NCBI GenBank assembly: GCA_963920635.1
Contig: OY987299.1
Span: 130,569,373-130,633,372, forward strand
Reading direction: 5' to 3'
Origin: Pseudeuparius sepicola
Taxonomy: Eukaryota; Arthropoda; Insecta; Coleoptera; Anthribidae
DNA: 64,000 nt
Shown: positions 33,682-44,640 of the stretch, one piece after another
Layout: each line of letters begins with the position of its first letter
Position numbering within the stretch: the stretch's first letter is position 1
The notes under the pieces: generated by a model
Told to the model about the DNA's origin: nothing
What the model saw: only the letters and a program-made list of their open reading frames with translations
Databases searched by the model: none
Made by a program: the position numbers and the translations under genes

Positions 33682-36557
33682 CTCAGATATTTACACGGGT
33701 CTTCGGCTCTCTCGTGAACAGTGTTTTCCCGTTTAACGACGTTTTCTGTATTCGGTGAAAAGTTTACCAACACAACGAATACTGCCCACCGGGTAACCCT
33801 GCAACTGCACGATATTCAGAACGGAACGGGCGTTTTTTTCCGGTACGACCCCGACGTAACCTTGAATCTAGGCCTGCCTTAACGTGTCTGCCTTTGTCCC
33901 GGACGGGCGATCGAACTCTGCTAGTTTCTATTTTGCATTTTTTTCTTTCTCTCTTGCCGTCGGCAGCGCCGAATATCAATCAACGTCGCCTCGCTCGACG
34001 GTTATGGATGTACACGGCGTCTCGACAAAATGCCCGCGCCCTCGGATCACAAATCCTCTAATAAAATATAGATTGGTATAGCTGAAAGCCAGTCGGAAAG
34101 TAATTTGACGTATCTTTCTGACTAGCGGTTAGTTTTTTTTAAGTATAAGAAGGAAATAAGTCTGTGGGTTATGATGACGCCACGCAATGTCTACTGGTGC
34201 CTAGTAGTGCATCGCCAATGATTATAGTATACAGGGACTCTTTAAAGTAAGGGGACCCAGCATTATACTTTCCAAAGTGAGGCCTATTCTTTCCTCATTC
34301 TAATGGTATTATTGATGCCAAGTATGCCATTTTATTGGAGAATCTATATGAATATAACAGGTACTTTGATTGTTAGTAAAAATTAATAATGGTTTCCATG
34401 ATTTCTAAAAATTAGACTTGACAATTTTGTGTCTACAAAAGTGCAGAATATGGCAACTGTCAAATGAAACAAATTTATTTTATAGTTGAAATTGATTTCC
34501 AGCAATTATTTCCACGAATTTTAGTAATAAGTATGGTAAGTCAGTGCCGGTTTTGCTTATTTAAGAATTTGTCGCTATTGCACCTTGTTACCAGGTTCCT
34601 CAATTCATTTGAATCCATGTTGAATGTATTTACCCAAAGAACTTTCACAGATTTCGGGATGGACTAATAAGATTAGGTCTAGTAGTTCTAATCATGGTAT
34701 TTTTTCTCAGTGTTAATTATAATATGTTTGTATTTTTATTTCTCTCCCAAGGTACCTCAAAAACTTAAAATAAATTTGTACTTGTAGATAAAAACTCTTT
34801 AAAAAACGACCTGACTGAAGCTACCTGCTTAATAATTTAAAATTTACGAAATACGATTTCTGAACTACCTACTTTTACGTACTTAATACCCACGTAATGG
34901 GAATTGTAGGATTTACTGAAGGTGATACAAGAAAAATCTGGTTGCAATTATTGGGACTACTACAGGCGGCCACATTTCCTTTAATTGAGTATCTGGAAGT
35001 TAGAAAACTTAAAAATTGTGAATTATGATGAGAAATTTTTTGCCTCCTTTAGAATCTAAGGCACTGGCATGTCACATAAAACCTGATGGCAGTTAGACAC
35101 TGATATATATAACATAACCTTCTACCAGCCCTCTTGTGATCTCCTTGGAGTCGACAGAAAACAAACTCATTACTTAATAGTAAATAAAACACGGAAATAT
35201 TTTTTTACGATTTTTTTTTCGGCCGGGAAATGCCCTCAAAATGTTTTTGAAATTCAAATTCCTTGGGTCCGTGACGTCATGGGCCCAAAACGCTGACTGG
35301 CTACTCTTTTGCGACGTTGACACGATTTACGATTTTGACTAAATTATTTGCATATTTATGCGCATATTTTTAGGGTTTCGACTTGCATATTTGGGTTACT
35401 CTATTAATAACAAAATTAGGTATTGAGGAGGAAGATGCTGAGAGGGATTTTATTAAAGAGTTATGTGATTAATTTCATTGTGGTAGTAAGAAATATCGAA
35501 ATTCGATCGAGTAAACAATACCCATTGTTTTCCTAAAAAATAAAATAAAGAAGGAATACAAATTAATGTCAATATTAAAACAAATTAATTCCAGATCCTT
35601 CTTAGTTATACCAACTTATGATGCTGGAGGCCAAGTTTGTTTATTTGCAACCCTTTCTTCTTAACGCGCTTTTAACACATTATTTTTATTCGTTACCAGC
35701 TTATGGCATCTGTTCCACTAGTCAAATATTTTTATTTAATATTTATAATTTTTTTATAATAACAAATAACATAAAAGTAATATGTATATAATAGCGAGTT
35801 AATAGTGCATTGTCGTCCAGTTCTGAGCTATGTTTAAAATTTCAAGTCTCTAACTCGTTGGGAAATTAGTATAAAATCGATTGAAAATTTGACAAGTAGA
35901 CAATCAGGAGGACAATAATGCCAGTTAATAAAAACGTGGTAAAAATAAGTCAAGCATAATCAATTAATAAAGCAAGAATAAACTCTTTAAAAAAACCAGA
36001 ACAATTCTGGAACTTTACTATATTTTTAGAAATAAAAAATAAGTAAATTTACGATTTTAGAGGTTTCAATACACTTCTGAAAAATATTTTTATATTTTTT
36101 TGTTGGCTTTAGATTTTTTTCATTTCGTATTCGTATTTTAAAGTTTAAAAATACAGGGACACGATTTGCAGATAGTGTCTACTTTTGGCCCTGGACTATA
36201 TCCGACGATACCGCGTTTAAGAAAACCGTGACCGCGCCCAATGTTGATTGATAGCGGACGCCTCGAGTCCATCCGTCAGTGTCGCGCAATTTCAGCTCGA
36301 TTACGTGAGCCCCGGGTTTTTCTAACGTGCAATAACCGTTACTGACCTGGGGCATTACACCGATATTAGATCACGTCATTATGTCTAGTGGCGTCCATCA
36401 ATACTGCTTTTTTCTAGAGTCATGAAAATATGTCTTCATGGGCTATGGAATATGAAAATATTGGGCAACACATTTGTTTGATAACGATTTGATCAAGCCG
36501 TGGCCAATTGTGTTTTCTACGTAAATGTACACAGTACTGAATTACATTACAGCCAAT
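33682..36557. other. Stretch without a recognisable gene; CpG-containing blocks
   Basis: 33690-34080 and 36180-36370 are richer in CpG and look unique (CGTGACCGCGCCC; CCCCGGGTTTTTC). Short opposing frames there (33764-33979, 33884-34081) carry no motif. The remainder is AT-rich with no paired ends. A CAGGGACTCTTTAAAG string near 34229 recurs near 40066 and may be a repeat edge. Confidence 0.4.
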
Positions 36558-36559
36558 TA

Positions 36560-37786
36560 GGCCAGGGAAAATAGAATTTGACCTAGACAAAAATATTAAC
36601 TGCAATTTTGTTTTACCATATCAAAGTTACAAGTAAATACGTTGGTAGAAACCAAAAATTAAACATTTTGAAAAAACGGATCCTGGAGTTACCTCAAAAA
36701 CACCTATTTTTCGTTAGAAATTTCGAGCAAAAATGTTAACTGGATTTTTTTCAGACTCTTTAGGTAAAAAAAACTTCCGTTGCTAACATATATTAAGAAA
36801 TTAAACATTTTAAGAATATGGAAGTAACTTAGATCGACAAAGAGAGATAAAAATCGGATAATTTTCTATTTCGGCAAAAGCAAAAATATTAACTACGTTT
36901 TTATTTACAAATAGAATGTAACTTATACAAAATTAAACATTTACCTGAGCCGCATGTACGTCAGCTGTCACTTTTCATTGGTATAGAATAGGCAAAAATA
37001 TTAACTGTTTTTTGTTTGTTTAACTTTTTACAATATAGCTATATTGAATCATATATAGCGAAATTAAACATTTAATTACGGCGCATATAGGTCAACTGTC
37101 ACTTGTCATTTCTTTAGGAAAAGCAAAAATATTAACTGTTTTTTTTTGTTTAACTTTTTACAATATAACTATATTAAATCATATATAGCGAAATTAAACA
37201 TTTATTTAGGGCCCATGTAGGTCAATCGATTAATATTTATTTTTAAAGAAAAAAATACTTCCGTTACCAATTTTTGTTTAATTTCAAAAAAATTTAACAA
37301 GACTTAGTATCCACTTTCAAAGTTTAACAAAAATCAGCCAGTTAATAATTTTGCTTTCAAAGACAGCTTCAAATTTCTTTAACATGCGATTTCCGGCTAA
37401 ACAATATGTTTAATTTCAGAACAAACTGTTAATACTTGATTTTTAAGGTAATTATAAATAATAAAAACCCAGTTAATATTTTTGCCCAACAAAATATTAC
37501 GCAAAATGTCATTTTTACATCATTCGGATACTTGCGCAAACGTAATCTGTTTAATTTATCAATCTCAACTTTATATACCTTACTTACTAATAAATGCAGC
37601 TTAAAATTCGCAGTTAATGCCGTCTTTATTACAAGAAAATGTATTTTTCTAAAAAACGCCCACACGCGTATGTTTATTTTGTATAAAAACAATTCTGGCG
37701 TTCATTTATTACCAATATTTTGGGATGGCATTATAAAAATGCGGTTATGAATTTTGTCTAGGTTTTTTACAGTAATTTCCCTGGCC
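36560..37786 (+). mobile_element. 1.2-kb TA-flanked element with alternating motif array, copy 2
   Basis: Ends GGCCAGGGAAAATAG and TAATTTCCCTGGCC, with TA at 36558-36559 and 37787-37788. The element is inverted relative to 6141-7355. Motif A (CAAAAATATTAACTG or close) occurs forward at 36588, 36728, 36881, 36993 and 37124 and inverted at 37339, 37425, 37470 and 37611. Motif B (AAATTAAACATTT) lies between them, forward at about 36658, 36799, 36931, 37061, 37191 and inverted at about 37275, 37408, 37548. Spacing is about 110-150 bases. No transposase is present. Confidence 0.9.
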
Positions 37787-37788
37787 TA

Positions 37789-38291
37789 AATATTCAAACA
37801 GCTATCGTTATTCGGTTCTTCGTCTCGTTATTTTTTTATTTATTTTCTTTGTATAGAATGGAAAGTTTTTTGGTTTTGTTTGTGATGGGTCCCGTGGGTG
37901 TAACGAAAACCCAGTAGTTGACGAGGGCCGTTTTTGCTCGTCCCGTGACTTGCACGTTTTCGAGGTTTCGCCGGTTTTGAGGTGGGGTAGGTCAATGCTG
38001 AGTAACGTCAGCAGATTATCGGCCGAAATTCGCAGAATCGGAAACTCCTAGATATAATAAAGCGAAACTAAACAGGATTGGCGTGCGTAAAAAGTGACAT
38101 TGAAAATTCACCTGACCGGAAAATAAGGTGCATTTCTACAGAGTACAGATGGTTGGTGCACCATGGTTTATTTAAATATTAAACAAATTTAATAGAACAG
38201 CAGATTATCAAAAGTAATAGTAGTAATTTCTTTACGAAAATCTAATCCTCACACTATTTTTCCACCTCTTCCTCCAATACACTTGGGAAGA
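37789..38291. other. Unique-looking stretch, no gene recognised
   Basis: Moderately GC-rich at 37860-38010 (GACGAGGGCCGTTTTTGCTCG). No frame with motifs and no repeat ends. It separates the motif-array element from the large inverted repeat. Confidence 0.4.
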
Positions 38292-39197
38292 CAGTGGAAA
38301 GTCCGCTCACTTCTTTGATCTCTGGGAAAAGCAGACAATTTTTTGCGTCACCTCGCACGCTTCGCATTTACGAGGGCGACTAAACGAAATCGCCGTCAAG
38401 CTAGTTATACGGGGGCAGGTTCATATTGACTTTCCATTATTTACCAAAGTCTACAAATATTGTATACCTATTTGTAGACTTTGGTACAACATTATTTGTG
38501 TAGGTAAGTGTACCGTTAGTTTTTGGTAGGTACAGTTAAATTAAAATACAAGGTAGCTATTACCAGAATCTACATAATTAGTAGGTATATCTGTAGACTT
38601 TGGTTGGAACATGAATAAAAATGCAATTTTGTATGTTTCACGTTCATTTTTAATAAAGCCTAACAAAACATAGAGCAGACAAAAACATAAATAACAAATA
38701 AATATTTAACGACAAAGAGTTAAACTAATTATATCTACTTTTTCATCCTGTAGTAAATATTTTGATATTTAAATTGACATAAACAATACAGAACAAGATA
38801 TTACGCATACGTACCTACACAAGCATGCGTCTTACTATAAGCTTCTGGCAATAATCTTAATGGGACAGCCGAGGGGTCAGCAGTTTTTACTAAACGTTTT
38901 CCGGACGAAGTGAATGACTGACCATCAAAATATGCCTTGCAAATTCTTATAGGTTTATATGCCTCTTCAGGTGGGATATTCGAAAATTTATGTTCTCCGA
39001 TGAACCCTAAGGCATTCTTCCATTGCTGGCACCTTCAAATTTTCAATATTTTAATATTATATATATATATTATTCTTCAATTAATAATTAATAGATATCG
39101 ATCGGTACTCCGATGACGGCGGAAGGAGGGGAGCGGGAGAGGGCAAGAGGGAAACGTTTGTTTACACAAGGCCGAGTGCCCGGACTTATTAGTATAT
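38292..39197 (-). mobile_element. Left arm of a 15-kb inverted repeat (THAP element)
   Basis: This segment matches 52386-53175 in inverted orientation, including CAAAGTCTACAAATA hairpin sequence, a THAP exon and the GGAGGGGAGCGGGAGAGGGC stretch. The arm ends where a 3.4-kb insertion begins; its continuation (CCAGAGAACAAGGAAGGGG) resumes at 42623. A short AT microsatellite sits at 39055-39070. The arm likely is one end of a THAP-transposase element or a duplicated piece of it. Confidence 0.8.
38836..39032 (-). pseudogene. THAP-domain second exon, left copy
   Basis: On the minus strand the exon starts after ...TTTGAAG and ends before GTAAGA. It encodes CQQWKNALG, then PPEEAYKPIRICKAYFDG, then SFTSS, and finally ADPSAVPLRLLPEAY. 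This is the C-terminal half of a THAP zinc finger: W, the Cys of C-x2-H, F, and the AVP box. The His of C-x2-H is replaced by Tyr here (ICKAYF), so the zinc site is broken. Exon 1 at 42837 or 47281 joins in phase (TG plus G gives Trp), though it now faces the other way. Confidence 0.75.
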
Positions 39198-39308
39198 CTC
39201 TGGACGCTGGAGGCAATCGAGATGCGTATGCAATCCTCTAGAGTAGAGGTGGATAGAACATAGAACTGTTCGTAATAACCTTATACCAGTTTTTCTCTAA
39301 TAATTACA

Positions 39309-39506
39309 TTAATCCTTCACCGATTTTAACAATTTTTGAACCAGGCTCAAGTAAGGTAGAGACTTTCTGACCTCAAACATTTCGACAGCCGTCGAAAGAA
39401 GCATTTCAAATGCGCGAAATCCCAACTCGGCATCGCAGCCAGCCATGCCCAGCTGGCCCGGCCCCGAGGAACAAATCGAGAATAACGAGCACCTATGAGG
39501 CGCCAT
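39309..39506 (-). other. 65-codon frame at the start of the inserted element, unrecognised
   Basis: Begins MAPHRCSLFSICSSGPGQ and continues with a plausible amphipathic stretch (AFEMLLSTAVEMFEVRK) to KSVKD and a stop. The start lies exactly in the inverted-repeat arm, and the opposite arm (42475) has a similar ATGGCGCCTCA start that diverges at once. It may be the N-terminus of the element's protein. No domain is recognised. Confidence 0.3.
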
Positions 39507-39555
39507 TTCGGACTAAATTATTATTTTTGAATATATAAATTTCTCGGGCTAATAT

Positions 39556-40040
39556 ATTTTTTAATATGATATTTATAGAAATTTGCGTGAATAATATTTT
39601 TTTAGTCAAATTTATATATTACGCATCGCCCAAAAGTATATATTACAGTAAACGCAAAAAAATATATCAAAACACGATATATTAATTTGGTGCGCCAATA
39701 TATAATAATTTAGGGTACCACTGGTCGTCACCAGAGGTCGCGCCGCGCATTCCTAAAGTGCACCGGCAACGCTGCAGCAGAAAGTGCAGAAGCCCGAAGT
39801 CGAAATATTTTTTTTATATGATATTTATAGAAATTTGCGTGAATAATCTTTTTTTAGTCAAATTTATATATTACGCATCGCCCAAAAGTATATATTACAG
39901 TAAACGCAAAAAATATATCAAAACACGATATATTAATTTGGTGCGCCAATATATAATAATTTAGGGTACCACCGGTCGTCACCAGAGGTCGCGCCGCGCA
40001 TCCCTAAAGTGCACCGGTAACGCCGCAGCAGAAAGCGCAG
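39556..40040 (+). repeat. Two-copy tandem repeat, unit about 250 bp
   Basis: AATATGATATTTATAGAAAT through AGTGCACCGGCAACGC (39562-39790) is repeated at 39813-40040 with few differences. A third copy, inverted, lies at 40590-40732 and continues at 42344-42430 after the mariner fold-back. The unit ends in a GC-rich piece (GGTCGCGCCGCGCATTCC). Confidence 0.85.
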
Positions 40041-40732
40041 AATGGTGTAAAACCAGGGACTCTTTAAAATAAAAAGGGTCCCTGTGTAAAACCCACCCCC
40101 GATTTTCTTGAAATTTTGGCTAGATAGGTTCCTATCCCCTATTTTCGCCCGACGTTACACCATTGGAAAAGATTACCACTTCTTTTTTCATACGGCAGCG
40201 CGCATCGCTGCCGACTGCCACAATATGATGCGAATGTCCCCTTCTTTTTTCATACGGCAGCGCTTATCCCCCAAAAAGGAGGGTATCAAATGTTTACTTC
40301 GGCTTCGAACGTGTACGGAGTTAAATGTACGTCCAAAGAAGTCTCGTGACTCAATCCACCAATGAGAGTGCAAGACGTATACCGACTTTTATATACGTCG
40401 GACGTATAAATAGCCACTTCCTACAACAAAACGAAGGCGAAACGAAAATGATCATGCGGGCGGGAAACTAATATGTAAGATGATTGTGGGGTTATACACC
40501 ACAAAACATCAAATCCCAAACCTGACACAGAAAAAGAACATCCAGTACGTCGGTTATCATAATCACTTCGACTTCGAGCTTCTGCGCTTTCTGCTGCAGC
40601 GTTGCCGGTGCACTTTAGGGATGCGCGGCGCGACCTCTGGTGACGACCGGTGGTACCCTAAATTATTATATATTGGCGCACCAAATTAATATATCGTGTT
40701 TTGATATATTTTTTTGCGTTTACTGTAATATA

Positions 40733-42341
40733 CAGTGTGTCCCAAATTCGATGCTCACCATTGGGACCTCGGTAACTACAAGAGATAGCGAGTCGGTTAA
40801 ATGGGGGAAAGTTTTAGACAATTTTATGGTCAATCTGATGCCGCTGAGAAATCACGGCTAACTGGCATCGTTTTCGAGTTATTACCAAAAAACCGAATTT
40901 TATCATTTTCGTTTTTCTTAAATATCTTAGAAACCGATGGTTTCTCAAAGACAGGACTCTGACATTATTAAGGCACTTGTGTCCAACCTTTTAAGCGGTA
41001 ATGTCAGTTTCTTTAAAAAAGTTTTCATTTTCGAGATATGACTCACAACTTTTGATTTTCTTATGGACGCCATCTTGGATTTTTACAAATTCGAAATCTA
41101 CATTAAATTCTCTTTGCAATGATGTGTCACACTAATGATTTTAGTTGTAACACTTAAAAGCGTTTTTTTTTTCTAATATTAAGTAGGCCATGACAAGTCT
41201 GTCAAAACAAATGAAACTCTCAGTTGTTATTGTTATGAAGCTGTCAGTGTTTTGAGATATGTGTAAAAATGCCGTTTAGTACTAGCGAAAAGGTGGATAT
41301 GTACAATTATTGTTACACAAAAAACTATAGAAATAGTACAGTGGCAACAAGAGTTTATCATACATTATTCCCTGAAAGGCAGCAGCCTCACCGTTTTTCT
41401 TAGATTGAGTAGGAATTTAGAACAACATGAGAGTTTTGTTGTGCCCAGACCGAAATATGGTTCCAATCGATTGCACCAATAAGATGTTGAAAACATTGAA
41501 CAAAGTATTAATGAAGCACCGACGATTTCATTTCGAGAGATAAGTCGCAGAACTCTTTTGCCGAAAACGACTATTCATAGATACTTGACAAAAAATATCA
41601 CCCCTATAAACCCGTGATAGTGCAAAAGTTAAGGCCGGGAAATACTGAACGCCGACTTGATTTCTGTCATTGGTTTAACAATCAGTGTGAAGTTATTGAT
41701 AACTTTCCATTAAACATTTGCTGGACCGATGAAACAAGATTTCATAACAATGGCATTTTTAATAAACATAAGCACCTTTACTGGGCTGTTAATAACCCAT
41801 ATGGTATTAAGGAATCCAGATCTCAACAAAAATTTGGATTCAATGTTTGGTTTGTTGCATTTGTTTTGACAGACTTGTCATGGCCTACTTAGTATTAGGC
41901 AAAAAACGCTTTTAAGTGTTACAACTAACGAAAAAATCATTAGTGTGACACATCATTGGAAAGAGAATTTCATGTAAATTTCGAATTTGTAAAAATCCAA
42001 GATAGCGTCCATAAGAAAATCAAAAGTTGTGAGTCATATCTCGAAAATGAAAACTTTTTTAAAGAAACTGAGATTACCGCTTAAAAGGTTGGACAAAAGT
42101 GCCTTAATAATGTCAAAGCCCTGTATTTGAGAAACCATCGGTTTCTAAGATATTTAAGAAAAACGAAAATGATAAAATTCGGTTTTTTGGTAATAACTCG
42201 AAAACGATCCCAGTTAGCCTTGATTTCTCAGCGGCATCAGATTGACCATAAAATCGTCTAAAACTTTCCCCATTTAACCGACTCGCTATCTCTTGTAGTT
42301 ACCGAGATCCCAATGGTGAGCATCGAATTTGGGACACACTG
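40733..42341 (+). mobile_element. Mariner-like fold-back with long inverted arms
   Basis: Arms of about 480 bases (40733-41215 and 41858-42341) begin CAGTGTGTCCCAAATTCGAT and its complement, with TA on both sides (40731-40732 and 42342-42343). The interrupted host repeat reads TAATATATACTTTTGGGCG across the site when the element is removed, as in the intact copies near 39635 and 39890. A subterminal box GGTTAAATGGGGGAAAG is at 40795-40811. The central 640 bp hold the N-terminal part of a transposase. Confidence 0.9.
41269..41892 (+). pseudogene. Mariner-like transposase, N-terminal and first catalytic part
   Basis: Starts MPFSTSEKVDMYNYCY and YPERQQ-like text (FPERQQPHR), the insect mariner-type helix-turn-helix region. 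A frameshifted middle part contains FREISRRTLLPKTTIHRYL, and the last frame LRPGNTERRLDFCHWF and ICWTDETRFHNNG with the first catalytic Asp, then LYWAVNNP and QKFGFNVW. The frame ends where the right arm begins (41858), so the second and third catalytic Asp are missing. Two frameshifts or more. It would have cut the CAGTGTG ends in the nucleus; now it is dead. Confidence 0.85.
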
Positions 42342-42704
42342 TATACTTTTGGGCGATGCGTAATATATAAATTTTACTACAAAAAGATTATTCACGCAAA
42401 TTCCTATAAATACCATATTAAAAAAATATATTAGAGCGAGAAATTTATATATTCAAAAATAATAATTTAGTCCGAAATGGCGCCTCATACACGTCGGCCC
42501 GGATGATGGATGGACACTTGGATCGGACGGGCCGATGGCGACGGCACGCAGGATATCTGCCGTCGCCGGTCGGGACGGCGACAATAGGAACTCGTGAAAT
42601 AGTGGCAGCGGCCAGAGATATACCAGAGAACAAGGAAGGGGAGAATTTGAACTTAAGGGGGCGGAGCTAGCCTGCGCATCTGGGCGGCGCAGCCCATATC
42701 AGCC

Positions 42705-42836
42705 ATGTTTTCAGTTTAGACGGAGGCCTCACTTTCAGTTTAGCGTTTCGAGCGAACAGATCTCCAGTGGTGGCGTTTATTTGAAGTTTTCTTTATTGCG
42801 AGTGTGTTGTTTTGTTCGGTGTTTTGTCTTATGATC
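42705..42836 (+). promoter_or_regulatory. Promoter-like segment before THAP exon 1, copy 1
   Basis: Two arthropod initiator-like TCAGTT elements lie at 42711 and 42735, upstream of ATG 42837. No TATA box is placed correctly. The same arrangement is in copy 2 (TCAGTT at 47155 and 47179). Start-site use is inferred only from the motif. Confidence 0.4.
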
Positions 42837-42943
42837 ATGAGTGAGACAGAAGCGGGGGCGTTGTGTGCGCAGCGAAAGGCTGCGTGCGTGAACAAAAGTT
42901 ACAACTGCTGGTTATCGTTCTTCTCCTTTCCAAAACAGCATTG
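42837..42943 (+). pseudogene. THAP-domain first exon, copy 1
   Basis: ATG AGT GAG opens 35 codons plus two bases up to a GTAGAT donor; reading through would hit TAG at once. It encodes MSETEAG, then CAQRKAACVNKSYNC and SFFSFPKQH. SFFSFPK is a THAP hallmark. The two N-terminal Cys are spaced six apart, not the usual two to four. In the next frame the same bases read CAAKGC, the standard THAP spacing, so a small indel may have damaged the finger. The exon joins in phase with the left-arm exon 2 (38836-39032). Known THAP transposases (P, Kolobok) use this finger to bind element DNA. Confidence 0.7.
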
Positions 42944-44551
42944 GTAGATAATTAATTGCGAAATCTCTGGGAATTAGTTGCTGTTCAGGTGCAATTTACT
43001 GTATTATCATATCATAACCTTCCACCTAAGTATCTAAAGGCAGACTTAATTTAAGGATTTAATTTAAAAATCGTAAGTTAAAACACTGAAAATGCATGGT
43101 GTAGTTCACGCGATTTCACTTAAGAGGCTACGATACTTATGAAATCCGCCCGAAGTGCCCGACTCAATTCAGGACAAACGTCGCTCGATTAGATATGCCT
43201 ATCCTTTTCCTTCCTCTAGTCCCCACGACTCCCCACTCCAGCCTGCCCCTTCACAGTGCTACGACTGAGGCGGCCGGTCGTGGGCACTACACTGAGAAAA
43301 ATCTGTTACTTTGTAAAAAAAAACCTGTTTAATTCAATATGAGATATTATTCCTCAAACTCAAGCAGAAGCTTTTTTGTAACTAACAATAATCAATTCAA
43401 TTTCAATTGATATTGAATTCTAATGAATAATTTAAATGTAATATTTTATTTCAATAAATAGCGTGTTCTGGAATTGATTCTATAATACTTCTTTTCTAAG
43501 CACATTCTTTTGTCAGAACAACATAACGTTTCATGGTGTTGAATTGAATAGGGATACATTTAACTGTTCATTATACTGAAATTACAACTATTGTCACTGA
43601 ATTTTTGCTGGATTTGTAATACTTAATTGTGGGTACTAATATCAATTATAGCCATTCACTTGCAGTGTTCATTATGACTACGAACGATATAGAGTGTAGG
43701 GTTGATTCAAAACCTTTAATTTGCGATCACTGTGTGCACTCCTAAGTTAACCCCCAGTTAACCCTGAAAAAATCAGCTTGTTTTAAAGAATTTTTTTTTA
43801 CCCTTATAAAGCACTTTAGATAGTGGTGATCTTTTACCTATATCTCGTGAAGTATTGAAGTTAAAAAAAACTTCATGAGGGAAAGTTGTAGAGAACGTAA
43901 TAATGTATACATAAGAAGAAAAAAAATTGTACACATGAGAAGAAAAAAATTTGCAAAAAAATGTTTGCAAAACCACTCCTATTGCGGGGTTCGTAACACG
44001 ACTTCGACGGTGATTTTTTGGGGTTATACTCAGGACGCTACCCACAACCAACCCTGAAAATATCTACCTGTTAAGAATCATTTTTTTTCTACCTCTATAA
44101 AAAAATGACAATTTTCGTGGACTATGATTACTTACATTGATGAATATAAAAGTTGCAATTAAGTTAATTTGTTCATCCAATGAATTATAATGTTTTTTCA
44201 GTTGCTTCTGGGGTACTCTTATATAGTTTGGAGTAGTCTGAGGGTGAGAATTATTATTATTCAAATAAAATAAATTTAATTGTTTAAATAAAACATGAGA
44301 TAATTTAAAACCGAGGTTATGCTTTCATTGTAGTATGCCAATTTTAGTATCGAAGTGACAATACGTCTTCTTAACGGAAATTCAAACTATTTTAAACTTA
44401 TTGGTTCATCTGCAATTACGTCAAAAGTATAGATTATATTGTTGGGACCACATGGATTTGCTTGTATATTTAAAGTGACTATATACACGAACTCACTAAA
44501 ATCACAACAGTCTTTTTTTCCTGTGTAGACGTGTAAATAATAACTCGGGTG

Positions 44552-44640
44552 CCGGCCGCCGCCGACGGCCGCCGACGGGTCACACGAGTCTCGCCGATGC
44601 CGACGAAGAAGCGCGAATATATATTTTAAAAACGGCGGTG
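44552..44640. other. GC-rich block in the tandem unit
   Basis: GCCGGCCGCCGCCGACGG repeats a CCGACGG string twice in copy 1 and once in copy 2 (48970-49000). Flanks are AT-rich. It includes CGATGCCGACGAAGAAGCGCG. Possible promoter or structural element of the transposon. Confidence 0.3.

Larger units (their letters stand above)
39198..42617. mobile_element. 3.4-kb insertion with TCTCTGG ends in the left arm
   Basis: Comparison with the uninterrupted right arm (52386-52420) shows that 3.4 kb has been inserted at AGTATAT/CCAGAG. The insert begins CTCTGG and ends CCAGAG, flanked by TATA-like duplications. It has its own internal inverted repeat: GGCGCCATTTCGGACTAAA-type sequence near 39495 and its complement near 42465. 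A mariner-like fold-back (40733-42341) is nested in it. Superfamily not recognised; the 4-bp TATA duplication is tentative. Confidence 0.65.

Noticed and set aside
39055..39070. AT microsatellite as an origin or regulatory site
   Set aside because: Simple TA repeat inside the left arm, absent from the right arm; no further signal.
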